Source: Planctomycetota bacterium (GTDB lineage: Bacteria; Planctomycetota; UBA8742; JACQVU01). Taken from it: a DNA stretch of 7,104 nucleotides. Each line of letters starts with the position of its first letter. Positions within the stretch are counted from its first letter, which is position 1. The notes beneath the pieces were generated by a model. The model searched no databases. It was not told the DNA's origin and saw only the letters and a list, made by a program, of their open reading frames with translations. Below are positions 1 through 6,009 of the stretch, piece after piece. The translations under genes and the position numbers were made by a program. The stretch spans positions 1 through 7,104 of the forward strand of contig JACQVU010000404.1 of NCBI GenBank assembly GCA_016209585.1, written 5' to 3'.

Positions 1-6
1 GCCCCG

Positions 7-21
7 CGCCCCGAAGGGGCG
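7..21 (-). other. GC-rich hairpin downstream of the cyclase gene
   Basis: A perfect 6-bp stem with a TTC loop (CGCCCC TTC GGGGCG on the minus strand), 45 nt after the cyclase stop. No T-run follows within the window, so it is not a classical intrinsic terminator, though it could slow polymerase or mark the transcript end. Confidence 0.28.
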
Positions 22-65
22 ACGGAAGCGACGGGCGGTTTCGCCGGCGCGGGAGACGGTATATC

Positions 66-3000
66 TCACGGGGTCGCGGCGTCGCGGGCGACAACGAGAG
101 CATCGAGACGCGCCGCAGCCTCCAGGAGGTCGGACAACTGGGTGGCGGAGGCCGCGCGGCGGGCCTGGTCGAGCAGGTCGCGCGCCAGCGCGAACTGCCC
201 GCGCCGGCGGGCAAGGTCGGCGAGATGGTACAGAATATGACCGCCGAACGCGCCGCCGCCGAGACGGGTCTGGAGGTCCTGGGCTTCGAGCAGCAGCGCC
301 TCGGCGCGGGCGTAGTCGCCGAGCGCCACGGCGCCGGCCCCGATGTTCACCAGCGACATCGCGGCGCCGGGCAGGTCGCCCGTGCGGCGCGAAATGGCCA
401 GCGAGCGTTCGTGGGCCTTCGCGGCCTCGTCGTAGCGGCGCGATTCATGGAGCGCCGCCCCCAGGTTGCCCACGGCCTTGCCCACGCCGATCTCGTCGCC
501 CAGCGTCGTGTAGAGATCGGCCGCCGCCTGGAAGCGCTCGGCCGCCGCGCCCCACTCCCGGCGCGCGTAGTGGATGGAGCCGTCGGCCAGCAGCGCGCCC
601 GCCGCCAACGGCTCGGAGCGCAGCGCCTGGGCCGCGGCGCGGCTCTTCTCCACCTCCAGCGCCGCCGCCGCGGGGTCGCCTGCCAGCAGCAGCGCCGCCG
701 CGAGTTGGGTGCGGGTGGCCGTCTCGCCCGCCAGGTCCCCGGCGGTGGCGAAGAGCGCCACGGCCTCGTTGTAACGCTCCACGGCGTCGGTGAGGCGGCC
801 CTCGAAGTCGAAGGTGCGGGCCACGCGCGACACCAGGGCGGCCTGGTCGGCGCCGGCCGCGTCGGCGGCCAGCACGCGCTCGAACGCCGCCCGCGCCTCG
901 CCGAAGCGGCCCAGTTGGTGGAGCGCCTCGCCCCGGCCGATGACGCCTTGCCGCCAGCGGGCCGCGGCGCCTTCGCCTTTGGGCGGCGACGCGCCGTCGG
1001 GAGGCGAAAGGAGGCTGCCCGCGTGCGCGTAGCAGGCCGCGGCTTCCTGGTTGAGCCATTGCGCGCGGGCCTGGTCGCCGGCGAGGCGATAGTACTCGGC
1101 CGCCTCGGCGGGAAGCCCGCCGAGGTCGAGGTGGTGGGCCATCTCCACGAAGAGCGCGGGAACGCTCCGTCCCGCGACCCGCATGAGCCACCGTCCGGTG
1201 GCGGCGTGGACTTCCCGCCGCCGGCTGGTCAGTTCGCCCTCGTAAACGGCCTCGCGCAACAGCGGCTGGGGGAAGAGGAACTCGCGGGCGCCGGCGACGC
1301 GGGAATGGCCGCGCTCCTCGACGATCTGGCGGGCGAGGAGGCCGGCGAGCGCCTCGTCGACCTGGTGGCGCGGGAAGCCGAACTCCAAGAGGGCGAGGTC
1401 CCAGAAGGCGCGGCCGATCACGGCGGCGCGTTTGAGCATCTCCTTCTGTTCCGGAGGCAGGCGGTCGACGCGGGCCTGGATGACGCCTTCCACGGACGAG
1501 GGCAGCGGCGCGGTGGCCAGCGTCGGGTCGTCGCCGGAGAGCGCCGTCCTCCCGCGCTGCACGGTCACCAGGCCGGTCTCGCGCAGGTGAAGCGTAAGTT
1601 CCTGCACGAAGAAAGGGTTGCCGCCCGCGCGGCCGTGGACAGCCGCGCCCACGTCGCGCGCGGCCGTTTCCTCGACCCGCAGGATGTCGGCGGCCAGACG
1701 GGTGGAGTCGGTTTCCGAGAAAGGGCGCAGCGGGATTTCGTAGCGATCCCAGGGCGCGGCGCGCGGCGTGCGCTGGTTGAGAACGAAGAAGATGGGCGCG
1801 TCGGGCGCCAGTTCCAGGATGGTCTGCACGACGTTCGCCGAGGCGGCGTCCATGAAGGCGGTGTCGTCGCCGTAGATCACCAGCGGCCGGCGCGCGGCGG
1901 TGCGTTCGAGGAAGAGGCGGATGTGGAAGGCGGCGCGGCGGGCGCGGGCCTCGTCGGCGTCGGCCGCCAAAGGGCCGGCGCCGACGGCGACGCCCGCGCC
2001 GGGCGGCGTCGCGCCAGGCGATCCCTCCGCGACCGGCTCCGCGCGGTGGCGGTCGAGAAGCGCGGCGAACGTGGCGGCCACTTCGTCGGCGGGCAGGCCC
2101 TGACCCGCGAAAATCTCAGCCAGCAGCGCGGCGCGGCGGGGGAGGCTTGAGAGGTCTTCCACCCCGTGGGCCAGGCGCAGCGCCTTGCGGACCAACTCGG
2201 CGGAGAAGAAGTGCGCCGTGTCGACGCCGCCTTCCTCGCACTGCACGCGGACGTGCGTGACGCCCGGATGGAGGCGGCGAACGTGGCGGAAGAGTTCCGT
2301 GAAGAGCCGGGATTTGCCGATGCCGCCCGGCCCGGTGAGGACGCGCGCGTCGGGCCGGCGGCGTTCAAGCGCCGCCGCCAGCGCCGCGCACAGGTCGTCC
2401 AGTTCCGTCCGGCGGTCGACGAAGCGGAAGCCGCCTTCCGCCTCCGCCTGGGCGTCGGCCTCGGCGTCGCGGCGTTCGCCGGCGACGATGAACGTGGTGA
2501 CGGGGCGTTCCTTGCCCTTCACCGCGATCGGCTCCCGCGCCGTGAGCGTGAAACGCCCGGCCAGGTGGCGGGCCGTGGCCTCGGAGACCAGCACGCCGTC
2601 GAGCGGCGCGGCGTGCTCCAGGCGCGAGGCCAGGTTCACGGCGTCGCCCATCACGGTGTATTGGCGGTCGTCGCCGGCGCCGGCGTAGCCGGCCAGGACG
2701 CGGCCGGTGTTCACGCCGATGCGCATGCGCAGCACGACGCCGGTCTCACGCGAGAGGCGCTCGCGGAACTCGGCCAGGAACTGTTGCATGCCCAGGGCCG
2801 CGCGCACCGCGCGCGCCGGGTCGTCTTCGTGGGCCACCGGGGCGCCGAACAGCGCCATCACCGCGTCGCCCATGAACTTGTCGATGTGCCCGCCTTCGCT
2901 CCGAATGGCCCGCACCAGCCCCTCGAAACAGCGGTTCATGAGGCGCCAGACGCTCTCCGGGTCCAGCCGCTCGGAGAGGGCGGTGTAGCCGGAGACGTCG

Positions 3001-3248
3001 GCGAAGAGGACGGTGCAGGTCTTGCGTTCGTCGAACAGCCGCCGCTCGCCGGCCGCGGTCCCGGCGGCGGGGCCGGGTTGCAGAAGCAGGCTGGTTCCTT
3101 CCCCCCGCGCCACGCGGACCTCGTTGGCGGAGGAGAAGGCCGCGCCGCACTTTGGGCAGATGAAGCGCGCGGCCCACCCCTGGCCGCGCAGGAGGAAGTC
3201 GCCGCGCCGCACGGTTTCGGCGCACTGGGGGCAATGGACCTCACGCAT
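66..3248 (-). CDS. Class III adenylate cyclase with zinc ribbon, AAA-type ATPase and TPR repeats
   Basis: Predicted cytoplasmic signalling enzyme making cAMP from ATP, about 1060 residues. In order: a four-cysteine zinc ribbon (CPQC at 6-9, CPKC at 31-34); a class III cyclase domain (about 75-255); a P-loop ATPase (GPGGIGKS at 306-313, probable Walker B LVIYGDD at 456-462, GGNPFFVQEL near 542-551); then TPR-like helical repeats from about 710 to the end. Cyclase residues look complete: metal-binding Asp84 (ADVSGYT) and Asp128 (MGD), Lys124 for adenine, Thr198 where many cyclases have Asp, and Asn205 and Arg209 in the VNLASR motif. Thr at that place is typical of the class IIIb subgroup. This domain order is known from large bacterial cyclase/ATPase/TPR proteins; the ATPase-TPR part presumably senses a ligand or partner. 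I chose the ATG at 3248 because the zinc ribbon follows at once. The frame stays open to an ATG at 3362, but codon use there favours another frame. No Shine-Dalgarno lies at normal spacing (a GGGAGGAG is 22 nt upstream), so coupling to the overlapping upstream frame is possible. Confidence 0.93.
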   Translation of the reverse strand: MREVHCPQCAETVRRGDFLLRGQGWAARFICPKCGAAFSSANEVRVARGEGTSLLLQPGPAAGTAAGERRLFDERKTCTVLFADVSGYTALSERLDPESVWRLMNRCFEGLVRAIRSEGGHIDKFMGDAVMALFGAPVAHEDDPARAVRAALGMQQFLAEFRERLSRETGVVLRMRIGVNTGRVLAGYAGAGDDRQYTVMGDAVNLASRLEHAAPLDGVLVSEATARHLAGRFTLTAREPIAVKGKERPVTTFIVAGERRDAEADAQAEAEGGFRFVDRRTELDDLCAALAAALERRRPDARVLTGPGGIGKSRLFTELFRHVRRLHPGVTHVRVQCEEGGVDTAHFFSAELVRKALRLAHGVEDLSSLPRRAALLAEIFAGQGLPADEVAATFAALLDRHRAEPVAEGSPGATPPGAGVAVGAGPLAADADEARARRAAFHIRLFLERTAARRPLVIYGDDTAFMDAASANVVQTILELAPDAPIFFVLNQRTPRAAPWDRYEIPLRPFSETDSTRLAADILRVEETAARDVGAAVHGRAGGNPFFVQELTLHLRETGLVTVQRGRTALSGDDPTLATAPLPSSVEGVIQARVDRLPPEQKEMLKRAAVIGRAFWDLALLEFGFPRHQVDEALAGLLARQIVEERGHSRVAGAREFLFPQPLLREAVYEGELTSRRREVHAATGRWLMRVAGRSVPALFVEMAHHLDLGGLPAEAAEYYRLAGDQARAQWLNQEAAACYAHAGSLLSPPDGASPPKGEGAAARWRQGVIGRGEALHQLGRFGEARAAFERVLAADAAGADQAALVSRVARTFDFEGRLTDAVERYNEAVALFATAGDLAGETATRTQLAAALLLAGDPAAAALEVEKSRAAAQALRSEPLAAGALLADGSIHYARREWGAAAERFQAAADLYTTLGDEIGVGKAVGNLGAALHESRRYDEAAKAHERSLAISRRTGDLPGAAMSLVNIGAGAVALGDYARAEALLLEAQDLQTRLGGGAFGGHILYHLADLARRRGQFALARDLLDQARRAASATQLSDLLEAAARLDALVVARDAATP

Positions 3249-3304
3249 CCATGATAAAGGTATTCCCGATCTCCTCCCGGCGCACGCGATCCCCGAACTC
3301 GAAA

Positions 3305-3333
3305 CCGGCTGTGCCGCGCGCGTGGAAGGTCCG
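3305..3333. repeat. 29-bp direct repeat, copy 1
   Basis: Matches 3366-3394 at 27 of 29 positions; the last 20 bp (3314-3333) are identical to 3375-3394. The spacing is 61 bp, which is not a multiple of three, so the two copies are read in different frames of the overlapping ORF. It lies just upstream of the cyclase start. It may be a partial duplication scar or a pair of binding sites; the sequence alone does not decide. Confidence 0.8.
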
Positions 3334-3365
3334 GCCGACGAGAACGCCCCGTCGGACTCCAAGGC

Positions 3366-3394
3366 CCGGCTCTCCCGCGCGCGTGGAAGGTCCG
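3366..3394. repeat. 29-bp direct repeat, copy 2
   Basis: Second copy of the repeat at 3305-3333, with two mismatches near the low-coordinate end. On the minus strand this copy reads as GPSTRA in the start-less ORF frame, while the other copy reads as GPSTRA in the cyclase frame. Removing one 61-bp unit would therefore join the two frames. Confidence 0.8.
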
Positions 3395-3598
3395 CGGTCG
3401 GGGTCTTCGTAAAAAAACGCGATCGTGAGGTTGATGGCCGCGCCGGGGCCGGTTTCGTCGGAAGCGCGGGTGGTTGAGAGACCTACTTCTTCGCGGGTGG
3501 GCGCCTGCCCGCGCCCGCCCCGGCGGATGAAGGCGGCTGCGGAGAAGCGGTTGACGGGGGAGACGATTCGAGGGGCAACCGTTCACACGTTCCGCTCG

Positions 3599-4405
3599 TC
3601 AATCGAGAGGGGTCGAAGTGGAGGGTTCGAGAACCACCTGGGGGGACGACGCCGGAACACTCACCGTTCCCTCCTTCCCCGCCCCTTCGCACGGGACTTG
3701 TTGGCAGGCAGCCAGCGCCGCTATGAACCCCTCACGATAATACCGCCACTCGAAACGATGCATGCGGTAGGTCGACGCAACGAAGAGAATGACCAACGTG
3801 ACCTCCAGCGGCCAGCAGAAGGAACGTGACAACGAGGGGCGGAGGATCGCGCCAAGCGGGAACAGGGACGGGCAGTCGTTCCCGTCGAGCGCCAACAATG
3901 CCGGGTAGAACATCGCGCCAAGAAGGAACGCGGTGGCGAGACCGCGAAACATGTCGCTGAGACCACTGAATAACTCCGTCCTATGCGTCATTTTCGCGCG
4001 AGCCGCGACATAATACAGCTCGTGAAAGACGGCGTCCCACGACTTCGGGCCCACCTGGGTCTTGGCAAAGGTGAAGGACGCCCGGTTCAAGATCGACCCG
4101 ACGACGTTCTGGAGCCTCGCTATCTGGTCCGCGTGGAGGAGTTTCGTACCTTTCCCCAACCAGACCCAATGACCAGGCTTCCCGCCCAAGAGCCACCGCA
4201 CCAACTTCTCATACTGATTGCCGAGGGCGGCCAGCAATTCGCCGAGAACATAGCAAGCTAGGAATGCCGCGCCAGCTTTGCCGATGTCTCCCATTTCGAG
4301 GCCCGCGGGATACTTCGCGGGATCGATGAGGAGGAACCCGAGCAACATCAGGATCAGCCCTGGAACCACGTACGCGACGATCTCGAAGAAGGCGAACGGT
4401 AGCAT
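3599..4405 (-). CDS. Unrecognised integral membrane protein
   Basis: A 268-residue protein with about four hydrophobic segments: residues 5-27, 43-63, 155-173 and 198-213. A longer, mostly hydrophilic stretch at 65-150 carries conserved-looking aromatic and charged motifs (LYYVAARAKMTHRTELF, then DMFRGLA before the third segment). The tail after 240 is Ser/Pro-rich and probably disordered. Strong G/C bias at third codon positions supports real coding. The ATG at 4405 opens directly into the first membrane segment, but it has no clear Shine-Dalgarno. It starts about 55 nt after the paralogue remnant and ends 16 nt before the start-less ORF, so it could share a transcript with both. I do not recognise the family and assign no function; a membrane partner of the cyclase or of the secreted proteins would be guesswork. 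Confidence 0.72.
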   Translation of the reverse strand: MLPFAFFEIVAYVVPGLILMLLGFLLIDPAKYPAGLEMGDIGKAGAAFLACYVLGELLAALGNQYEKLVRWLLGGKPGHWVWLGKGTKLLHADQIARLQNVVGSILNRASFTFAKTQVGPKSWDAVFHELYYVAARAKMTHRTELFSGLSDMFRGLATAFLLGAMFYPALLALDGNDCPSLFPLGAILRPSLSRSFCWPLEVTLVILFVASTYRMHRFEWRYYREGFIAALAACQQVPCEGAGKEGTVSVPASSPQVVLEPSTSTPLD

Positions 4406-4460
4406 GGGGCAAGAGCAGCGTTTCAGTTGGTTCCGTGATCCCGATCTCCCCGCCTACGGA

Positions 4461-4595
4461 TCACTTCCCTTCGCTCGACTGTTCCTTCTTCGGCAGCACC
4501 CACTGCCCCGTCGTCGGATCCTTCACGTGGGGCCAGTGTTCGTCTTCCTCCGTGACCGTTCCGCCGAACTGCTTGACCGGGGCTACGGAGTTCCT
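4461..4595 (-). pseudogene. C-terminal remnant of a third secreted paralogue
   Basis: Forty-four codons and a TGA follow the TAG of the upstream paralogue directly and in the same frame. The translation contains VKQFGGTVTEEDEHWPHVKD followed by PTTGQWVLPKKEQSSEGK, clearly matching the tail of the partial paralogue at the window edge (VKKFGGTVPEEDEHWPRVKD, PKTGQWVFPK). A 22-bp stretch at 4529-4550 is identical to 6074-6095. It is less like the tail of the gene it abuts, which has RHPYVEDPKTHRWALP. No start codon or ribosome site precedes it, so it is best read as what remains of a third tandem copy after a deletion. Stop-codon readthrough, giving a protein with a doubled tail, is formally possible. 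Confidence 0.78.
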
Positions 4596-5831
4596 CTACT
4601 TCCCCCCACCCGCCTTCTCTTGCCCGTAGCCTTCCGGCAGCGCCCATCGATGCGTCTTCGGGTCTTCAACGTAGGGATGCCGATCCTCCGGCGTCACCGT
4701 GCCGCCGAATTTGGCGATGGCGTTGACAAGATCGTGGCCCAACATAGAGTGATACTCGCGAAGTTCGCCGCGAGCATGGCGCAGGCGCATTTCCACCAGC
4801 GTGCGACGAATGCGATCGGCCAAGCCCGGTTCAGCGACGAGATTGTTGACCACGCCGCGCGACAGGCGAGGACGCTCCAGGAGCAGGCTCAGAAGCGCCG
4901 AGTTCGAGTCCGGCTGGGTGGCGGCGGTGAGAAGGAGATCCGCGTCGTGAAGCGTGGTGAGAAGGAGATCCGGAACGTGAAGACCGCCAACGTTCCGATC
5001 ATCAAAGCGGTCGGGCTTTGAGAGCATTTCCTTGATCTTGGGCGCGGCCGAGCGGGTACCGAATTCGCTGACGTAAAGGGCTGCCTTCCAGATCACGTTC
5101 TCATCCGCATGGTCCAGGGCCTCGACGATGACCTCGTCACGCGCCTTGAAATCTCCGCGCCTCTGGAAAATCCTCACCGCCGATTGCAGTGCCAACGAAG
5201 CCACTTCCGGATCCGACGAGACCATCGCTCGCGCCTTGCGGGCCGCTGCGTCTTGTGAACACCACTGCAAATCCGTCACCAGTGCCTGCCGACGGCGCTT
5301 GTTGTCGCCGGATTTGTCAATCGCCTCCAGGAGAACCGCGACCGAAGCGGGGGTGTCGATCCCCGCGAGCGCCATCGCCACGCTGGAGAAATACGATTCG
5401 CCTGCTGACCGCCGCTGAGACTCGGTCTTCAGCCATTGGGGGGCGGTCCATGGCCCGGACAACTGCTCCGTGAGGAAGGGAACCTCCTCGTCGCTTCCCA
5501 GGCGGCCGAGCCACCGGTACGGCTGGACATAGTTCGGCCCCTTCCCCTCGGCCATGGGTGTAACGGCCCATTTCTTCAACATCGGAATCACGGCGTCCCG
5601 GTGCGCCCGCATGAAGGCGGTTTCTTCAGCCTCGCGAGCCAGAAGTCCCGGGGGAAGCGGGCCATCAATGACGGGCGGTGCGAAGACGATTTTCTTCACC
5701 GCATCTTCCGAGACCGTCGGCATGGTTTCCGGCCGGTTTGTTTCCTTCCGATCGCTGCCCTGCTGGCCCGGAGCCTGTGCGGTCGGAATGAGGATTCCGA
5801 CCGCGATGAGGAAAGTCCACTTGATCCTCAT
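4596..5831 (-). CDS. Secreted HEAT-like repeat protein, paralogue B
   Basis: A 411-residue protein. The N-terminus MRIKWTFLIAVGILIPTAQA is a typical signal peptide with likely cleavage after AQA at residue 20, so the protein is probably exported. A linker leads to TVSEDAVKKIVF (39-50) and FMRAHRDAVIPMLKKW (73-88). The middle (about 115-285) is rich in amphipathic helix pairs like those of HEAT or ARM repeats (for example DEVIVEALDHADENVIWKAA), though I cannot assign a named family. The tail has the shared signature FGGTVTPEDRH...VEDPKTHRWALP (374-399). It matches the partial gene at the window edge along its length. The ATG at 5831 is preferred over an in-frame ATG at 5945 because a strong AGGGAGGA lies just upstream and the signal peptide begins there. 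Oddity: a 10-residue in-frame duplication near 286-305. The role is unknown; repeats of this kind usually bind proteins. Confidence 0.87.
   Translation of the reverse strand: MRIKWTFLIAVGILIPTAQAPGQQGSDRKETNRPETMPTVSEDAVKKIVFAPPVIDGPLPPGLLAREAEETAFMRAHRDAVIPMLKKWAVTPMAEGKGPNYVQPYRWLGRLGSDEEVPFLTEQLSGPWTAPQWLKTESQRRSAGESYFSSVAMALAGIDTPASVAVLLEAIDKSGDNKRRRQALVTDLQWCSQDAAARKARAMVSSDPEVASLALQSAVRIFQRRGDFKARDEVIVEALDHADENVIWKAALYVSEFGTRSAAPKIKEMLSKPDRFDDRNVGGLHVPDLLLTTLHDADLLLTAATQPDSNSALLSLLLERPRLSRGVVNNLVAEPGLADRIRRTLVEMRLRHARGELREYHSMLGHDLVNAIAKFGGTVTPEDRHPYVEDPKTHRWALPEGYGQEKAGGGK
4926..4985 (-). repeat. Two-copy 30-bp in-frame tandem repeat inside paralogue B
   Basis: Units at 4926-4955 and 4956-4985 share an identical 17-bp start and a GTGAAG near the end. 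In the protein they give two consecutive DLLLT segments (PDLLLTTLHDADLLLTAATQ). The upstream paralogue has a single unit at this place (LADSILTALQSKDPNTALLE), so the duplication is specific to this copy and adds ten residues to one helix region. Confidence 0.82.
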
Positions 5832-5835
5832 AGAT

Positions 5836-5843
5836 TCCTCCCT
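5836..5843 (-). promoter_or_regulatory. Strong ribosome binding site of paralogue B
   Basis: AGGGAGGA on the minus strand, 4 nt before the ATG at 5831. It decides the start of the gene, placing it 38 codons inside the longest open frame, exactly where a signal peptide begins. Confidence 0.75.
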
Positions 5844-5871
5844 TCGCCGAATTGCAGAACTCTTGCCGCGA

Positions 5872-6009
5872 TCAGCGGAAATTCCTCGTGAAACTGCGCA
5901 TCGTCTCCATTTCGGCGAAGTTGAAGAAGATGTTTTCCGGTTCATTGGCCAGCCGCATTACGTGCCGCTCATCCGTTTCATTGTGCGTGCCGCCGTGAGC
6001 CGGAGTCAC
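5872..6009 (-). CDS. Possible 45-residue small protein between the paralogues
   Basis: The GTG at 6009-6007 overlaps the TGA of paralogue A (6008-6006) as GTGA, an arrangement typical of translational coupling. The frame runs 45 codons to a TGA at 5874-5872, ending 40 nt before the ATG of paralogue B. Third positions are largely G or C, and the peptide is natural-looking and partly aromatic (RLANEPENIFFNFAEMETMR). An internal ATG at codon 18 is an alternative start. No good Shine-Dalgarno precedes either, and there is no signal peptide or membrane segment. I do not recognise it. It fills most of the 174-nt gap between the paralogues; it may be a real small protein, the tail of a lost gene, or chance. 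Confidence 0.35.
   Translation of the reverse strand: MTPAHGGTHNETDERHVMRLANEPENIFFNFAEMETMRSFTRNFR

Larger units (their letters stand above)
3241..3582 (-). pseudogene. Start-less ORF overlapping the cyclase start (truncated or frameshifted gene)
   Basis: This frame is open for 113 codons from just after a TGA at 3585-3583 to its own TGA at 3243-3241, and its last 8 nt overlap the start of the cyclase. It contains no ATG, GTG or TTG until a GTG about 18 codons before the end, so it has no usable start. Third codon positions are mostly G or C throughout, unlike the competing frames, and the peptide looks natural (for example AAINLTIAFFYEDPD and GFEFGDRVRREEIGNTFIMD). I do not recognise the family. 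A GTG at 3586 starts a neighbouring frame; one indel in the G5 run near 3556-3560 would join it to this one and give an intact small protein of about 114 residues. Alternatives are a 5'-truncated remnant or chance openness in GC-rich DNA. The overlap with the cyclase start suggests it was, or is, translated as a partner of the cyclase. Confidence 0.4.

Noticed and set aside
225..2150. 641-codon open frame on the plus strand
   Set aside because: It lies opposite the cyclase gene, where GC-rich codons leave antisense frames open. The translation is Arg/Gly/Ala-rich with no domain, while the minus strand has clear ATPase and TPR motifs.
2166..3254. 362-codon open frame on the plus strand
   Set aside because: Antisense shadow of the cyclase catalytic domain, whose motifs (ADVSGYT, DKFMGD, VNLASR) are unmistakable on the minus strand.
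3249..3362. N-terminal extension of the cyclase to an ATG at 3362
   Set aside because: Codon third positions in this frame are much less G/C biased than in the overlapping frame, no ribosome site precedes it, and the zinc ribbon begins right after the ATG at 3248.
2936..3586. 216-codon minus-strand frame starting at a GTG at 3586
   Set aside because: Arg/Pro-rich, with poor third-position bias, and it runs into the cyclase gene out of frame. Only its first few codons might matter, as a possible start for the start-less ORF after a frameshift.
3483..3692. 69-codon minus-strand frame over the end of the membrane protein gene
   Set aside because: It overlaps the membrane gene in another frame and is Gly/Pro/Ser-rich; codon bias favours the membrane gene and the start-less ORF in their own segments.
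4596..4598. TAG of paralogue B as a recoded or readthrough stop
   Set aside because: Paralogue B already has its own complete signature tail before the TAG, so a remnant of another copy explains the downstream codons more simply. No readthrough signal is visible.
4926..4985. The 30-bp repeats as a CRISPR or regulatory repeat array
   Set aside because: There are only two adjacent units with no spacer, in frame inside a gene; a coding duplication explains them.
5832..5945. N-terminal extension of paralogue B to an ATG at 5945
   Set aside because: It would bury the signal peptide 38 residues inside, and the strong ribosome binding site at 5836-5843 points to the ATG at 5831.
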